Assembly: GCA_964440345.1 (NCBI GenBank)
Contig: CAYTSA010000050.1
Span: 1-26,532, forward strand
Reading direction: 5' to 3'
DNA: 26,532 nt
Source: CAYTSA01 sp964440345
GTDB taxonomy: Bacteria; Desulfobacterota; Desulfovibrionia; Desulfovibrionales; Desulfovibrionaceae
The translations under genes and the position numbers were made by a program. This document shows, in pieces, positions 16,486 to 24,049 of the stretch (positions within the stretch are counted from its first letter, which is position 1; each line of letters begins with the position of its first letter). Below the pieces are notes generated by a model. The model was given only the letters and a program-made list of their open reading frames with translations, did not search any database and was not told the origin of the DNA.

Positions 16486-16977
16486 ATGCTGCACGGGAAA
16501 AAATCGGCTTTATTCATCTGTGTACACAATAGCGCTCGTAGCCAGATGGCTGAAGAATTTCTGAAGCAGCTTGGCGGCGACGAATGGCATGTGGAAAGCG
16601 CAGGTTTTGAGCCCAGAGAGGTAAACCCCTTGGTGATTGAGGCCATGGCTGAAGTTGGCGTGGACTTGAGCAACAAGGAAACCCAGGCTGTGTTTAAGCT
16701 TTTTAAGGAAGGCAAGACCTTTCGCTATGTCGTTACTGTCTGTGACGAATCTGAGGGCGGGGAGTGCCCCATTTTTCCCGGAATGACCCATCGCCTGCAT
16801 CTGCCGTTTCAGGATCCTTCTAAACTAGAAGGAACGCATGAGGAAAAAATGATCAAGGTCCGGGAGATTCGCGAAGCCATCAAGAGCTGCGTGGAACAGT
16901 TTCTCGATTGGGACAAAACCCATGGCAAGAAGACCTTGAATAAGGTTTGGGATTTCAAAGATATCAAAGGCGAATAA
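16486..16977 (+). CDS. arsC: Arsenate reductase, low-molecular-weight phosphatase type
   Basis: This 163-aa cytoplasmic enzyme should reduce arsenate to arsenite. The N-terminal P-loop is Cys12-Val-His-Asn-Ser-Ala-Arg18 (CX5R) within FICVHNSARSQMAEEFL. Cys86 and Cys94 in VVTVCDESEGGECPIFPG match the pair that forms the disulfide cascade in thioredoxin-coupled ArsC enzymes, though one residue further apart than in the plasmid pI258 enzyme. It is slightly longer than that enzyme (about 131 aa), with a charged C-terminal tail. It has an AGGAG site before ATG. Position upstream of pst and downstream of a Pho box suggests protection against arsenate taken up as a phosphate analogue. No arsR or arsenite pump is present in the window. 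Confidence 0.92.
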   Translation: MLHGKKSALFICVHNSARSQMAEEFLKQLGGDEWHVESAGFEPREVNPLVIEAMAEVGVDLSNKETQAVFKLFKEGKTFRYVVTVCDESEGGECPIFPGMTHRLHLPFQDPSKLEGTHEEKMIKVREIREAIKSCVEQFLDWDKTHGKKTLNKVWDFKDIKGE

Positions 16978-17004
16978 GCTTGATGTCGAAAATTATGTGA
17001 GCCT

Positions 17005-17796
17005 ATGTCAACTACGCACAAACCATACGAAGAGCGCTTGCAGGTTGTTAAGGACGTTCTGTCTGGCATGAGCATGCGCGAGGCCGCCTCCCGGCACGGC
17101 GTGAGTCGTCAGACTGCATCCCGCTGGGTGCGGTTGTTTCGGGCTCAGGGAAATGCAGGGCTTGTAGCCAGCCGCCCCCGCAAGAAGTCGTCGGTTCGTA
17201 TTCATACGAATGCCCAAAGCGGCATTTTAAATGATATTATGGATGCTTATCCAGATGCGCACGGTTTGCCAGGATACCTCTGGAGCGAGAAAGCCGTTGC
17301 AGCTCTCATAGAGCGAAACACAGGCCGAAATTTTTGTGGCAAAACGGTGAAAAGTTATTTGGGCCGGTGGGGATTAAAACCGCAGAAGCCAGCCGCCAAG
17401 GCAGTGCGGGCAGCCCCCCAAAAGGCCAATAAGTGGCTGCGCAATGTTTGGCCAGAGCTTCGCCGTCAGGCAAACAAGCAGGGGGGAAAGGTTTTCTGGA
17501 TAAACAAAGAAACCATCATCTTTGGCGAGTACTCCCCAAAGAATTCCTCGGCGCGTGGCGGACATTTGCAGCAAGCCACAATGCTGAGCGCGTTAAACGA
17601 GTATAGCCGCATGGAGTATCTGGGATTGTATAGCAGTATGAACACAGAGCAGGTGAAGCATTTTCTGCACAGACTCCGCAAAGAATCTTCACAGTATCCC
17701 ATGTTTCTTTCGGTGGGTGAGTGTTTGACTAGGCAGAAGGAAAATCGGCGGTACTTCAAGTGTGTAAGCGCCAAATTCATCACTTTTGTATGTTGA
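17005..17796 (+). CDS. Degenerate IS630-type transposase-like HTH protein
   Basis: This 263-aa protein has an intact N-terminal helix-turn-helix (residues about 8-50, MSMREAASRHGVSRQTASRW) and a second winged-helix region (HGLPGYLWSEKAVAAL to TVKSYLGRWGLKPQKP), as in IS630 transposases. The DDE half is recognisable but altered. The first Asp motif reads VFWINKE (163-169). The second, normally DNxxxH, reads SVGECLTRQ (236-244). The sequence stops where the LPPYSPELNPIE motif would begin. Transposition activity is therefore unlikely. It starts 27 nt after arsC with a weak ribosome site and lies 57 nt before pstC. It could be a domesticated DNA-binding regulator or a truncated insertion remnant. 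I see no terminal inverted repeats. Confidence 0.72.
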   Translation: MSTTHKPYEERLQVVKDVLSGMSMREAASRHGVSRQTASRWVRLFRAQGNAGLVASRPRKKSSVRIHTNAQSGILNDIMDAYPDAHGLPGYLWSEKAVAALIERNTGRNFCGKTVKSYLGRWGLKPQKPAAKAVRAAPQKANKWLRNVWPELRRQANKQGGKVFWINKETIIFGEYSPKNSSARGGHLQQATMLSALNEYSRMEYLGLYSSMNTEQVKHFLHRLRKESSQYPMFLSVGECLTRQKENRRYFKCVSAKFITFVC

Positions 17797-17853
17797 ATGC
17801 AGGGCTGTCATGGATAGGTATATGGCGGCGAACAAGGAAGAGCGTGAATTAAT

Positions 17854-19242
17854 ATGAGCCCGGTTATTATTTTTGTTGCATTGCTGACAGCGTCAACCAT
17901 GCTGTATTTTTTTGGATATCGACTTTCTCTCAAGCGCGTGGGCGGCTCGGAGAAGAGTTACAATCTCCATTCCCGGCCCTCTTACTACGGGGCGCTGGTG
18001 GCGCTCTGGTGTTTCGTTCCGGCGTTTCTACTTTTTGTCGCATGGAACACTGTAGACACGTCAGTCATCACCCGCTTGGTGGTTTCCGAGTTGCCTGAGC
18101 AGTATCAGGAATTGCCAGAAGAGCGGCTGAACCTTCACGTGAACGAAATCCGTAACCTGGTCAAAGGCGTCCAGTTTTCAGACACTGTAGACCCAGCCAT
18201 TGCCCAGGCGGTTGAGCACTATAAATCTTTTCAGCGCTATTCCCTGTACGGACTACTCATCGTCACCTTGTGCGCTGGGGTCATCGGGGCTTTGCTCGGC
18301 TACCGAAAGGTATACCCCGCCTATCGGGCGCGCAACGACGTCGAGCGATTCATCCGCATTGTATTGATAATTTGCTCCACCATCGCCATTTTCACCACAC
18401 TCGGCATCGTGCTCTCAGTGCTGTTCGAGGCTATTCGGTTTTTCAACAAGGTTCCGGTCACAGAGTTCCTCTTCGGTCTGAATTGGAGCCCTCAGATGGC
18501 CATTCGCGAAGATCAGGTCGGGTCGACAGGCGCCTTCGGCGCTATCCCCGTCTTTGCCGGCACGGCGCTCATTACCTTGATCGCCACGCTGGTGGCGGGC
18601 CCTATCGGGCTGCTGTCCGCCATATACATGTCTGAATACGCCTCCAAGCCCATCCGGGCCGTGGTTAAGCCCATCATGGAAATTCTGGCGGGTGTCCCCA
18701 CCGTGGTATACGGCTTTTTCGCCGCGCTCATGGTCGCCCCTTTCTTTCGCGGCGTTGGCGAGTCTTTAGGATTGAACATCGCTTCCGAAAGCGCCATTGC
18801 AGCTGGTTCAGTCATGGGCATCATGATCATCCCCTTTGTCTCCTCCCTGTCGGATGACGCCATAAACGCAGTGCCGCAGTCCCTGCGGGAGGGCTCCAAG
18901 GCGTTGGGCGCCACCAACTCAGAGACCATCAAGAGGGTCATCCTCCCGGCGGCGCTGCCGGGCATAGTAGGCGGTTTTTTGCTGGCGGTCTCCCGGGCCA
19001 TCGGCGAAACAATGATCGTGGTTATGGCCGCCGGCTTGTCCGCCAACCTCACGGCCAACCCGTTTGAGGCTGTGACCACGGTAACGGTTCAGATAGTGAC
19101 CCTGCTGGTGGGAGACCAGGAGTTCGACAGTCCCAAGACTCTGGCAGCCTTTGCCTTGGGGCTGGTCCTTTTTCTTATGACCCTCATCCTTAACGTCATC
19201 GCCTTGCTGGTGGTGCGCAAGTATCGAGAACAATATGAATAA
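17854..19242 (+). CDS. pstC: Phosphate ABC transporter permease PstC, long form
   Basis: This 462-aa membrane protein is one of two permeases of the high-affinity phosphate importer. The C-terminal 300 residues carry the usual permease helices and the coupling loop EGSKALGATNSETIKRVILP followed by AVSRAIGETMIV, a Pst signature. The N-terminus has two extra membrane segments (near residues 3-22 and 45-65) and a polar domain of about 80 residues, making it longer than the roughly 320-aa E. coli PstC. Long PstC forms are known in other proteobacteria. A GGAAGAG lies upstream of ATG. The stop overlaps the pstA start by 8 nt. Confidence 0.94.
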   Translation: MSPVIIFVALLTASTMLYFFGYRLSLKRVGGSEKSYNLHSRPSYYGALVALWCFVPAFLLFVAWNTVDTSVITRLVVSELPEQYQELPEERLNLHVNEIRNLVKGVQFSDTVDPAIAQAVEHYKSFQRYSLYGLLIVTLCAGVIGALLGYRKVYPAYRARNDVERFIRIVLIICSTIAIFTTLGIVLSVLFEAIRFFNKVPVTEFLFGLNWSPQMAIREDQVGSTGAFGAIPVFAGTALITLIATLVAGPIGLLSAIYMSEYASKPIRAVVKPIMEILAGVPTVVYGFFAALMVAPFFRGVGESLGLNIASESAIAAGSVMGIMIIPFVSSLSDDAINAVPQSLREGSKALGATNSETIKRVILPAALPGIVGGFLLAVSRAIGETMIVVMAAGLSANLTANPFEAVTTVTVQIVTLLVGDQEFDSPKTLAAFALGLVLFLMTLILNVIALLVVRKYREQYE

Positions 19243-20530
19243 TACTGAAACAAAACCACGAAGCATCTATGACGTGCTCCCCCCGGAGGCTATGCAACGG
19301 TCCCGCAGGCAGCGTTATGCGCGTGAACTGAGGTTCCAGTTATATGGCGCATCAGCCATTGCTATAAGCATACTCTTGCTGGGCGTCTTATTGACGTCGA
19401 TATTGTATACTGGGATTTCAAGTTTTCGACAGGCTTACGTAAAGCTGGATGTCTATATGGACCCGGGTCAGATCGACTTGGAAGATCTGAACAAGTCCAA
19501 TTTTCGTGGACTGGTGCGCGACGCTACAGCCAAATTGTTTCCTGATGTGAGCGGCCGCTCTGCAACCCGGGCTTTGCATAGCCTGATAAGCGGCGGCGCA
19601 GATTTCGTTCTACGGGACAAGGTTAGTGAGAATCCGAAAATGGTTGGAGGCACGACAACAGTATGGGTCCCTGCCGATGACGACGTTGATGTCATTTTAA
19701 AAGACTGGGAGCTCACTCAGTTGCCTGAGGATGAACGGCGGCTGACAGACCAGCAAATAGCCTGGGTGAAACAGCTTAAGGACAGTGGCCGGCTGGAGTT
19801 ACGGTTCAATATGCAGTTCTTCACAGCTGGCGACTCGCGTGAACCTGAATTGGCTGGAATATGGGGGGCAGTGGTCGGTTCGTTCTATACAATACTCATC
19901 ACCCTCGTGTGCTCTTTTCCTTTGGGGGTGGCGTCGGCCATCTATTTAGAAGAGTTTGCCCCGAAGAACAAATGGACAGACATTATCGAAGTGAACATCA
20001 ACAACTTGGCCGCGGTTCCGTCCATTGTCTTTGGCCTTCTTGGCTTGGCTGTGTTCTTGAACTTTTTTGGCCTGCCTCGGTCCGCGCCGTTGGTGGGGGG
20101 GCTGGTTCTCACGCTAATGACTCTGCCTACAATCATCATTGCCAGCCGGGCAGCCATCAAGGCGGTTCCTCCGTCCATTCGCGAAGCGGCGTTGGGGGTG
20201 GGCTCGTCCAAGATGCAGGCAGTCATGTGGCATGTTCTGCCCCTTGCCCTGCCAGGAATTCTTACTGGTACAATTATTGGCATGGCTCAGGCGTTGGGTG
20301 AAACTGCTCCTTTGTTGATGATCGGTATGGTGGCTTTTATTGTGGACATTCCAGATGGATTCACTGACGCTGCAACAGTGTTGCCTGTCCAAATTTTTCT
20401 TTGGGCCGACAGCCCGGAACGCACATTTCTTGCGCGCACTGCGGCGGCCATCATCGTTTTGTTATTCTTTCTCATTTCCATGAATGCGCTGGCTATTTTC
20501 TTGCGAAAGAAGTTTGAGAAGCAGTGGTAA
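19235..20530 (+). CDS. pstA: Phosphate ABC transporter permease PstA, with N-terminal DUF3333-like domain
   Basis: This 431-aa permease pairs with PstC. Residues 1-60 (RSRRQRYARELRFQLYGASA and a membrane helix) and the following extracytoplasmic region of about 140 residues resemble the DUF3333 extension of long PstA proteins. The C-terminal half holds EFAPKNKWTDIIEVNINNLA, AVPSIVFGLLGLAVF and the coupling loop EAALGVGSSKMQAVMWHVLP followed by GMAQALGETAPLL. It starts inside the end of pstC, so the two are translationally coupled, as expected of subunits needed in equal amounts. The extension in both permeases suggests they co-evolved. Confidence 0.94.
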   Translation: MNNTETKPRSIYDVLPPEAMQRSRRQRYARELRFQLYGASAIAISILLLGVLLTSILYTGISSFRQAYVKLDVYMDPGQIDLEDLNKSNFRGLVRDATAKLFPDVSGRSATRALHSLISGGADFVLRDKVSENPKMVGGTTTVWVPADDDVDVILKDWELTQLPEDERRLTDQQIAWVKQLKDSGRLELRFNMQFFTAGDSREPELAGIWGAVVGSFYTILITLVCSFPLGVASAIYLEEFAPKNKWTDIIEVNINNLAAVPSIVFGLLGLAVFLNFFGLPRSAPLVGGLVLTLMTLPTIIIASRAAIKAVPPSIREAALGVGSSKMQAVMWHVLPLALPGILTGTIIGMAQALGETAPLLMIGMVAFIVDIPDGFTDAATVLPVQIFLWADSPERTFLARTAAAIIVLLFFLISMNALAIFLRKKFEKQW

Positions 20531-20610
20531 TGCGTTTCCCTTGTGGAAAGGCAATGTATATTGGGCATCGCTGGGGTGCCCTGGATCGAACTAACAATCT
20601 GGAGGAAAAC

Positions 20611-21657
20611 ATGCGTAGAATTCTCTCCCTTTTCATCACCTTGACCTTGGTTGCAGGCATGGCTGGCTTTGCTGGAGCTGCGTCCCGCGACTACATCTCC
20701 ATCGTGGGCTCATCCACTGTTTATCCTTTCAGCACAGTCGTCGCTGAGCAATTCGGCAAGACCACCAAGTACCCAACCCCTAAAATTGAGTCCACGGGTT
20801 CCGGCGGCGGCATGAAGCTCTTCTGTTCTGGCGTTGGCGTGGAACACCCGGACATCACCAACTCTTCCCGTCGCATCAAAAAAACTGAACTTGAAAAGTG
20901 CATCGCCAGCGGCGTTAAAGATGTGGTGGAAGTAAAGATCGGATACGACGGCATCGTCATGGCCAACTCCAAGGGCGCCAAGCCAATGGAGATGACTCGT
21001 AAGGATGTATACTTGGCGCTGGCAAAGAACGTTCCTGCGCCTGACGGCTCCAAGAAGCTGGTTCCCAACCCTTACAAAACGTGGAAAGACGTAAACGCTG
21101 ACCTGCCAGACATTAAGATTGAAGTGCTCGGCCCGCCTCCCACTTCTGGCACTCGTGACGCTTTTGTGGAACTTGTTATGGAAAAAGGAGCTAAATCTTT
21201 TGATTTTATTGGCGCCATGGAAAAGAAGGATTTCAAGGCCGCCGCACACACCGTTCGCGAGGATGGCGCCTACATCGAAGCCGGTGAAAACGACAACCTC
21301 ATTGTGCAGAAACTGCAAGCCAATCCCAACGCACTAGGGATTTTTGGTTTCTCCTTTTTGGACCAAAATACTGACAAATTGCAGGGATCACTCATCGAAG
21401 GCGTGAAGCCCACTTTCGACTACATTGCCGACGGCTCCTACCCTGTGTCCCGGCCCCTGTACTTCTATGTGAAGAAAGCCCACGTGGGAACTATTCCTGG
21501 CATAGACGCCTTTCTGGTTGAGTTCACCAGCGAAAAAGCTTGGGGCGAAGGCGGGTACCTGTCTGATAAGGGTTTGATCCCCATGCCTAAAGAAGAACGA
21601 GACAAATTCACCAAAAATACCCAGAACCTGGCTCCCATGTCACTGGGTGACCTCTAA
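20611..21657 (+). CDS. pstS: Phosphate-binding periplasmic protein PstS
   Basis: This 348-aa protein should capture phosphate in the periplasm and deliver it to PstCA. The start at 20611 has GGAGG six bases upstream and begins a clear signal peptide (MRRILSLFITLTLVAGMAGF, cut after AGA near residue 23). The frame is open upstream to 20524 but those codons precede the signal and lack a ribosome site. Binding-site motifs are IVGSSTVYPFST, ESTGSGGGMKLF, DITNSSRRIK and PTSGTRDAFVELV. It lies 80 nt after pstA. That gap holds a small hairpin (GGGCA at 20563, TGCCC at 20577) and may contain its own start or processing site. A terminator-like hairpin follows. Confidence 0.95.
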   Translation: MRRILSLFITLTLVAGMAGFAGAASRDYISIVGSSTVYPFSTVVAEQFGKTTKYPTPKIESTGSGGGMKLFCSGVGVEHPDITNSSRRIKKTELEKCIASGVKDVVEVKIGYDGIVMANSKGAKPMEMTRKDVYLALAKNVPAPDGSKKLVPNPYKTWKDVNADLPDIKIEVLGPPPTSGTRDAFVELVMEKGAKSFDFIGAMEKKDFKAAAHTVREDGAYIEAGENDNLIVQKLQANPNALGIFGFSFLDQNTDKLQGSLIEGVKPTFDYIADGSYPVSRPLYFYVKKAHVGTIPGIDAFLVEFTSEKAWGEGGYLSDKGLIPMPKEERDKFTKNTQNLAPMSLGDL

Positions 21658-21677
21658 GCCGTAAGCCAATTTGGGTT

Positions 21678-21714
21678 GCCGGGGAACTACGCAGTTCCAG
21701 TTCCCCGGCTTTTT
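21678..21714 (+). terminator. Terminator-like hairpin between pstS and pstB
   Basis: An 11-bp perfect stem (GCCGGGGAACT and AGTTCCCCGGC, 10-nt loop) is followed at once by a T run (TTTTTC). It has the form of an intrinsic terminator. Since pstB follows 36 nt later in the same direction, partial readthrough would let pstS mRNA exceed pstB, as is common for binding proteins. Confidence 0.85.
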
Positions 21715-21750
21715 CATGACATTTAACCAAGAATTACAAGAAGACAGCCT

Positions 21751-22575
21751 ATGAGCGCGAAGGTTCCATCCCAGATGTTGCAAGAGGAAAAAAAAGTCAT
21801 GGGCGCCGCATTCGTTGAGCATCCAGCCATGACGTGTCGAAATGTCAACGTTTATTATGATGACTTCCACGCCATAAAGGACGTATCCGTAGACGTGGAG
21901 GAGCACTCGATTCTTGCTTTCATTGGCCCCTCAGGGTGCGGCAAATCCACATTCATACGATGCCTCAACCGCATGAATGACGTCATAAGCACCTGCAGAA
22001 TCACTGGGGAAATACACCTGCAGGGGGAAAATATTTACGACCCCTCCATAGATGTCGTTACAGTGCGGCGCCGGGTGGGCATGGTATTTCAGAAACCAAA
22101 CCCCTTTCCCTCGTCAATTCGGGAAAACATTTCCTATGGTCTCCGCATCCATGGGCTCGCGACTGGGAAAAGCCAGGTTGAAGAGGTATTGGAGTCTTCC
22201 CTGCAAAGAGTTGGTCTATGGGAGGAGGTCAAGGACAGGCTGGACATGCCAGGCACAAGTTTGTCCGGTGGACAGCAACAACGGCTGTGCATTGCCCGCA
22301 CCATTTCCCTCAACCCCGATGTCATTCTTATGGACGAGCCCTGTTCTGCTCTCGATCCCATCGCCACAGAAACCATCGAGGAATTGATGTTCTTTCTGAA
22401 GGAGAGCTACACTATTGTCATCGTCACGCATTCTATGCAACAGGCTGCCCGTGTGTCGGACAGAACAGCTTTCTTCCATCTGGGCGAAGTGTTAGAGATA
22501 AATTCTACTGACGACGTCTTCAGCCGTCCAGCCCACGAAATGACAGAAAACTATATTACTGGCCGTTACGGCTAG
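21751..22575 (+). CDS. pstB: Phosphate ABC transporter ATP-binding protein PstB
   Basis: This 274-aa ATPase should power phosphate import through PstCA. Motifs are Walker A GPSGCGKST (59-67), Q-loop Gln114, signature LSGGQQQR (171-178), Walker B VILMDEP (191-197) and switch His227. The FIRCLNRMNDVI and KPNPFPSSIRENI stretches are typical of PstB. The N-terminus is about 15 residues longer than usual. Later in-frame Met codons at residues 9, 17 and 27 could be the true start, since the ribosome site at 21751 is weak (AAGAAGA). It lies after the pstS hairpin. No phoU follows in the window, although phoU often ends such operons. Confidence 0.95.
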   Translation: MSAKVPSQMLQEEKKVMGAAFVEHPAMTCRNVNVYYDDFHAIKDVSVDVEEHSILAFIGPSGCGKSTFIRCLNRMNDVISTCRITGEIHLQGENIYDPSIDVVTVRRRVGMVFQKPNPFPSSIRENISYGLRIHGLATGKSQVEEVLESSLQRVGLWEEVKDRLDMPGTSLSGGQQQRLCIARTISLNPDVILMDEPCSALDPIATETIEELMFFLKESYTIVIVTHSMQQAARVSDRTAFFHLGEVLEINSTDDVFSRPAHEMTENYITGRYG

Positions 22576-22581
22576 CCAAAT

Positions 22582-22607
22582 CCCCAGCTGCCCATGGAGA
22601 GCTGGGG
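22582..22607 (+). terminator. Weak hairpin after pstB
   Basis: CCCCAGCT and AGCTGGGG form an 8-bp stem with a 10-nt loop, 7 nt after the pstB stop. No T run follows, so termination here, if any, may need Rho. It may instead be an RNA-stabilising end structure. Confidence 0.45.
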
Positions 22608-22700
22608 TGAACCGCTGTTTCTCAGAAGCGCATGGCTGTCATCCCCTGGCTGCAGGATTGCTGTGAGCCAGTGGATGTGTTTATGACCTTCCCCCCGAAA

Positions 22701-22757
22701 ATCGTTCCACCTTTTTGGTTTTTCTAGCCAGTCAATCGTTCCATCCTATTGGTTTTT
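22701..22757 (+). repeat. Two-copy imperfect direct repeat
   Basis: A 23-bp unit beginning ATCGTTCCA and ending TTGGTTTTT occurs at 22701-22723 and 22735-22757, with three mismatches and a 34-bp period. It lies in the AT-rich gap after pstB. Function is unknown. Confidence 0.7.
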
Positions 22758-22767
22758 TACACATTTT

Positions 22768-22867
22768 AGAGCATTTCACAGTTGAAATGCTCTGCAAGGA
22801 TTTGCTTGCAAATCATTGCCGTGAAATGCTTGTAGACGGGCTTGCCCGTCGTAATGCAAGCATTTCA
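22768..22867. repeat. Cluster of perfect and nested inverted repeats
   Basis: Three palindromes lie in 100 bases. The first is AGAGCATTTCA/TGAAATGCTCT (22768-22793, 4-nt loop). The second is GATTTGC/GCAAATC (22799-22814). The third has outer arms TGAAATGCTTG/CAAGCATTTCA (22822-22832, 22857-22867) enclosing GACGGGC/GCCCGTC (22835-22850). The 9-bp word AGCATTTCA or its complement appears four times. This could be a REP-like or MITE-like element, a structured RNA or a multi-site operator. Confidence 0.75.
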
Positions 22868-23072
22868 ATCGTTAAATGTTATAGCGTTGTCTCTACGCAA
22901 TAATGCGCCAGGAAAATGGTATAGGCGAATACAGAAAAAAATGTATTTCATAACAAGCTGAAATAGTGAGAAATTGTTTCAAAAATCCAAAAAACAACTT
23001 TTAATGTTGTTTTCTTGTACATGGAACAGTCATATCATGTTTTAGTCATGGCATAAGGCATAGGAGGTCGAC
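22868..23072. other. AT-rich upstream region of the XRE-PAS gene
   Basis: No gene is seen. A hairpin AAAACAAC/GTTGTTTT (22991-23013, 7-nt loop) could be a weak terminator or operator. A possible -10 (TATCAT, 23033-23038) has no well-spaced -35. The region is much more AT-rich than its surroundings. Confidence 0.4.
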
Positions 23073-23834
23073 GTGATTGAGCTTGTGAAGCAGTTTGGCA
23101 TGCGGTTAGCGTTTCTTCGGGAAATCCGTAACCTTACTCAATATCAACTTGCAAATCGGTTAGGGATAACAGTGCAGCATTACGGCAAACTGGAGCGCGG
23201 GCAATCTGGGCCTTCTTTCAAGTTGTTGCCCAAACTCAGCAATGCGCTGGGCGTCACGGTGGCGGAGCTGTTCTATTTTGAAGATATCGAGCAGGCAACC
23301 CCACTTCCGCTCGAAAGAAAAGACTCCAACGAACAAATAGTGATGCATAAATCTGTTGGAGCATTACAGCGCAAGACCGAGAGAAAGCCGTTTTTCTTGT
23401 ACGCAGGGGAGGGCTACTGGGAGTGGAACATACGCCACGAACTCGCCTTTTTTTCGCCAGAATTCGCCTCCATCCTGGGCTATAAAGGCGAAGATGCCGC
23501 CCTGCTTCGGGCCAATGTACTGGAATGGCGGGACCGCATTGCCCCAGAAGATATGGCGGCCTTGAAAAAGCTGTATGAGGGCTTGTTCGGCAAGGTCCGA
23601 CTGCAGACCATTCATTTTGAAGCACATATTCGTCACAAAAAAGGCCACTATGTGCGTTGCGCTTTTAGGGGTGCGTGCCATCGCGGGAAAGATGGCCGGC
23701 TGATCCTTGTAACCGGCGCCATGCGTCCGCTTGCTCCCATAGACAGCGTGGCGGACGGTGAACGCGAGCCCGCCCGCAACGGGGAGGCCCATATCCAACA
23801 CGAAGGTCTTACTGCCCAACTTATACCAGGATAG
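23073..23834 (+). CDS. XRE-type HTH regulator with PAS domain
   Basis: This 253-aa protein joins a Cro/C1-type helix-turn-helix (residues about 7-66: GMRLAFLREIRNLTQYQLAN, then LERGQSGPSFKLLPKLSNAL) to a PAS fold of the PAS_3 type (about 115-215: GYWEWNIRHELAFFSPEFAS, ILGYKGED, then RCAFRGACHRGKDGRLILVTG). There is no membrane segment, so it is a cytoplasmic one-component regulator, whose PAS domain may sense a ligand, redox state or partner. The start is a GTG with AGGAGG upstream. The last 35 residues are low-complexity and polar. A bulged hairpin without a T run follows the stop (about 23843-23875). The target genes are unknown, but the flanking AT-rich repeats and the following signalling genes are candidates. 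Confidence 0.88.
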   Translation: MIELVKQFGMRLAFLREIRNLTQYQLANRLGITVQHYGKLERGQSGPSFKLLPKLSNALGVTVAELFYFEDIEQATPLPLERKDSNEQIVMHKSVGALQRKTERKPFFLYAGEGYWEWNIRHELAFFSPEFASILGYKGEDAALLRANVLEWRDRIAPEDMAALKKLYEGLFGKVRLQTIHFEAHIRHKKGHYVRCAFRGACHRGKDGRLILVTGAMRPLAPIDSVADGEREPARNGEAHIQHEGLTAQLIPG

Positions 23835-23920
23835 CGCGCTGCAGCAGGCCTGACGTTTCGGCCTGGCGCTGCGCAGACTGATGGTGAGTACACACATGGG
23901 AAAGCTGATTATCGATTGGG

Positions 23921-23926
23921 TATAAT
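23921..23926 (+). promoter_or_regulatory. Possible -10 element upstream of the CII-like gene
   Basis: TATAAT lies 123 nt before the CII-like gene in an otherwise gene-free gap of 215 bases. No good -35 is seen at the expected distance, so an activator may be needed, or the match may be chance. Confidence 0.35.
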
Positions 23927-24049
23927 AATAAGACTTATTAAAAGTAAGGAGCAGCGCCTGTCCTGGCGCGCGAACAACATTGTCTGAAAGCGGCATGCTG
24001 CTGAAAACTCAACGCGTGAGCTGGACGCTCGCACCAAAAGGAGGACGAG

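Noticed and set aside
16089..16715. 208-codon minus-strand frame overlapping arsC and its leader
   Set aside because: It overlaps the conserved first half of arsC, and the part outside arsC has no recognisable family or ribosome site.
17805..17822. CTGTCAT half-site before pstC as a second Pho box
   Set aside because: Only one half-site fits. The positions 11 bp up- and downstream do not match, so chance is the simpler explanation.
22701..22867. CRISPR array
   Set aside because: Only two imperfect direct copies and unequal palindromes occur, with no regular repeat-spacer pattern and no cas genes.
22715..22903. 62-codon plus-strand frame in the gap after pstB
   Set aside because: It spans the direct repeat and the palindromes, has no ribosome site and reads as translated repeat sequence.
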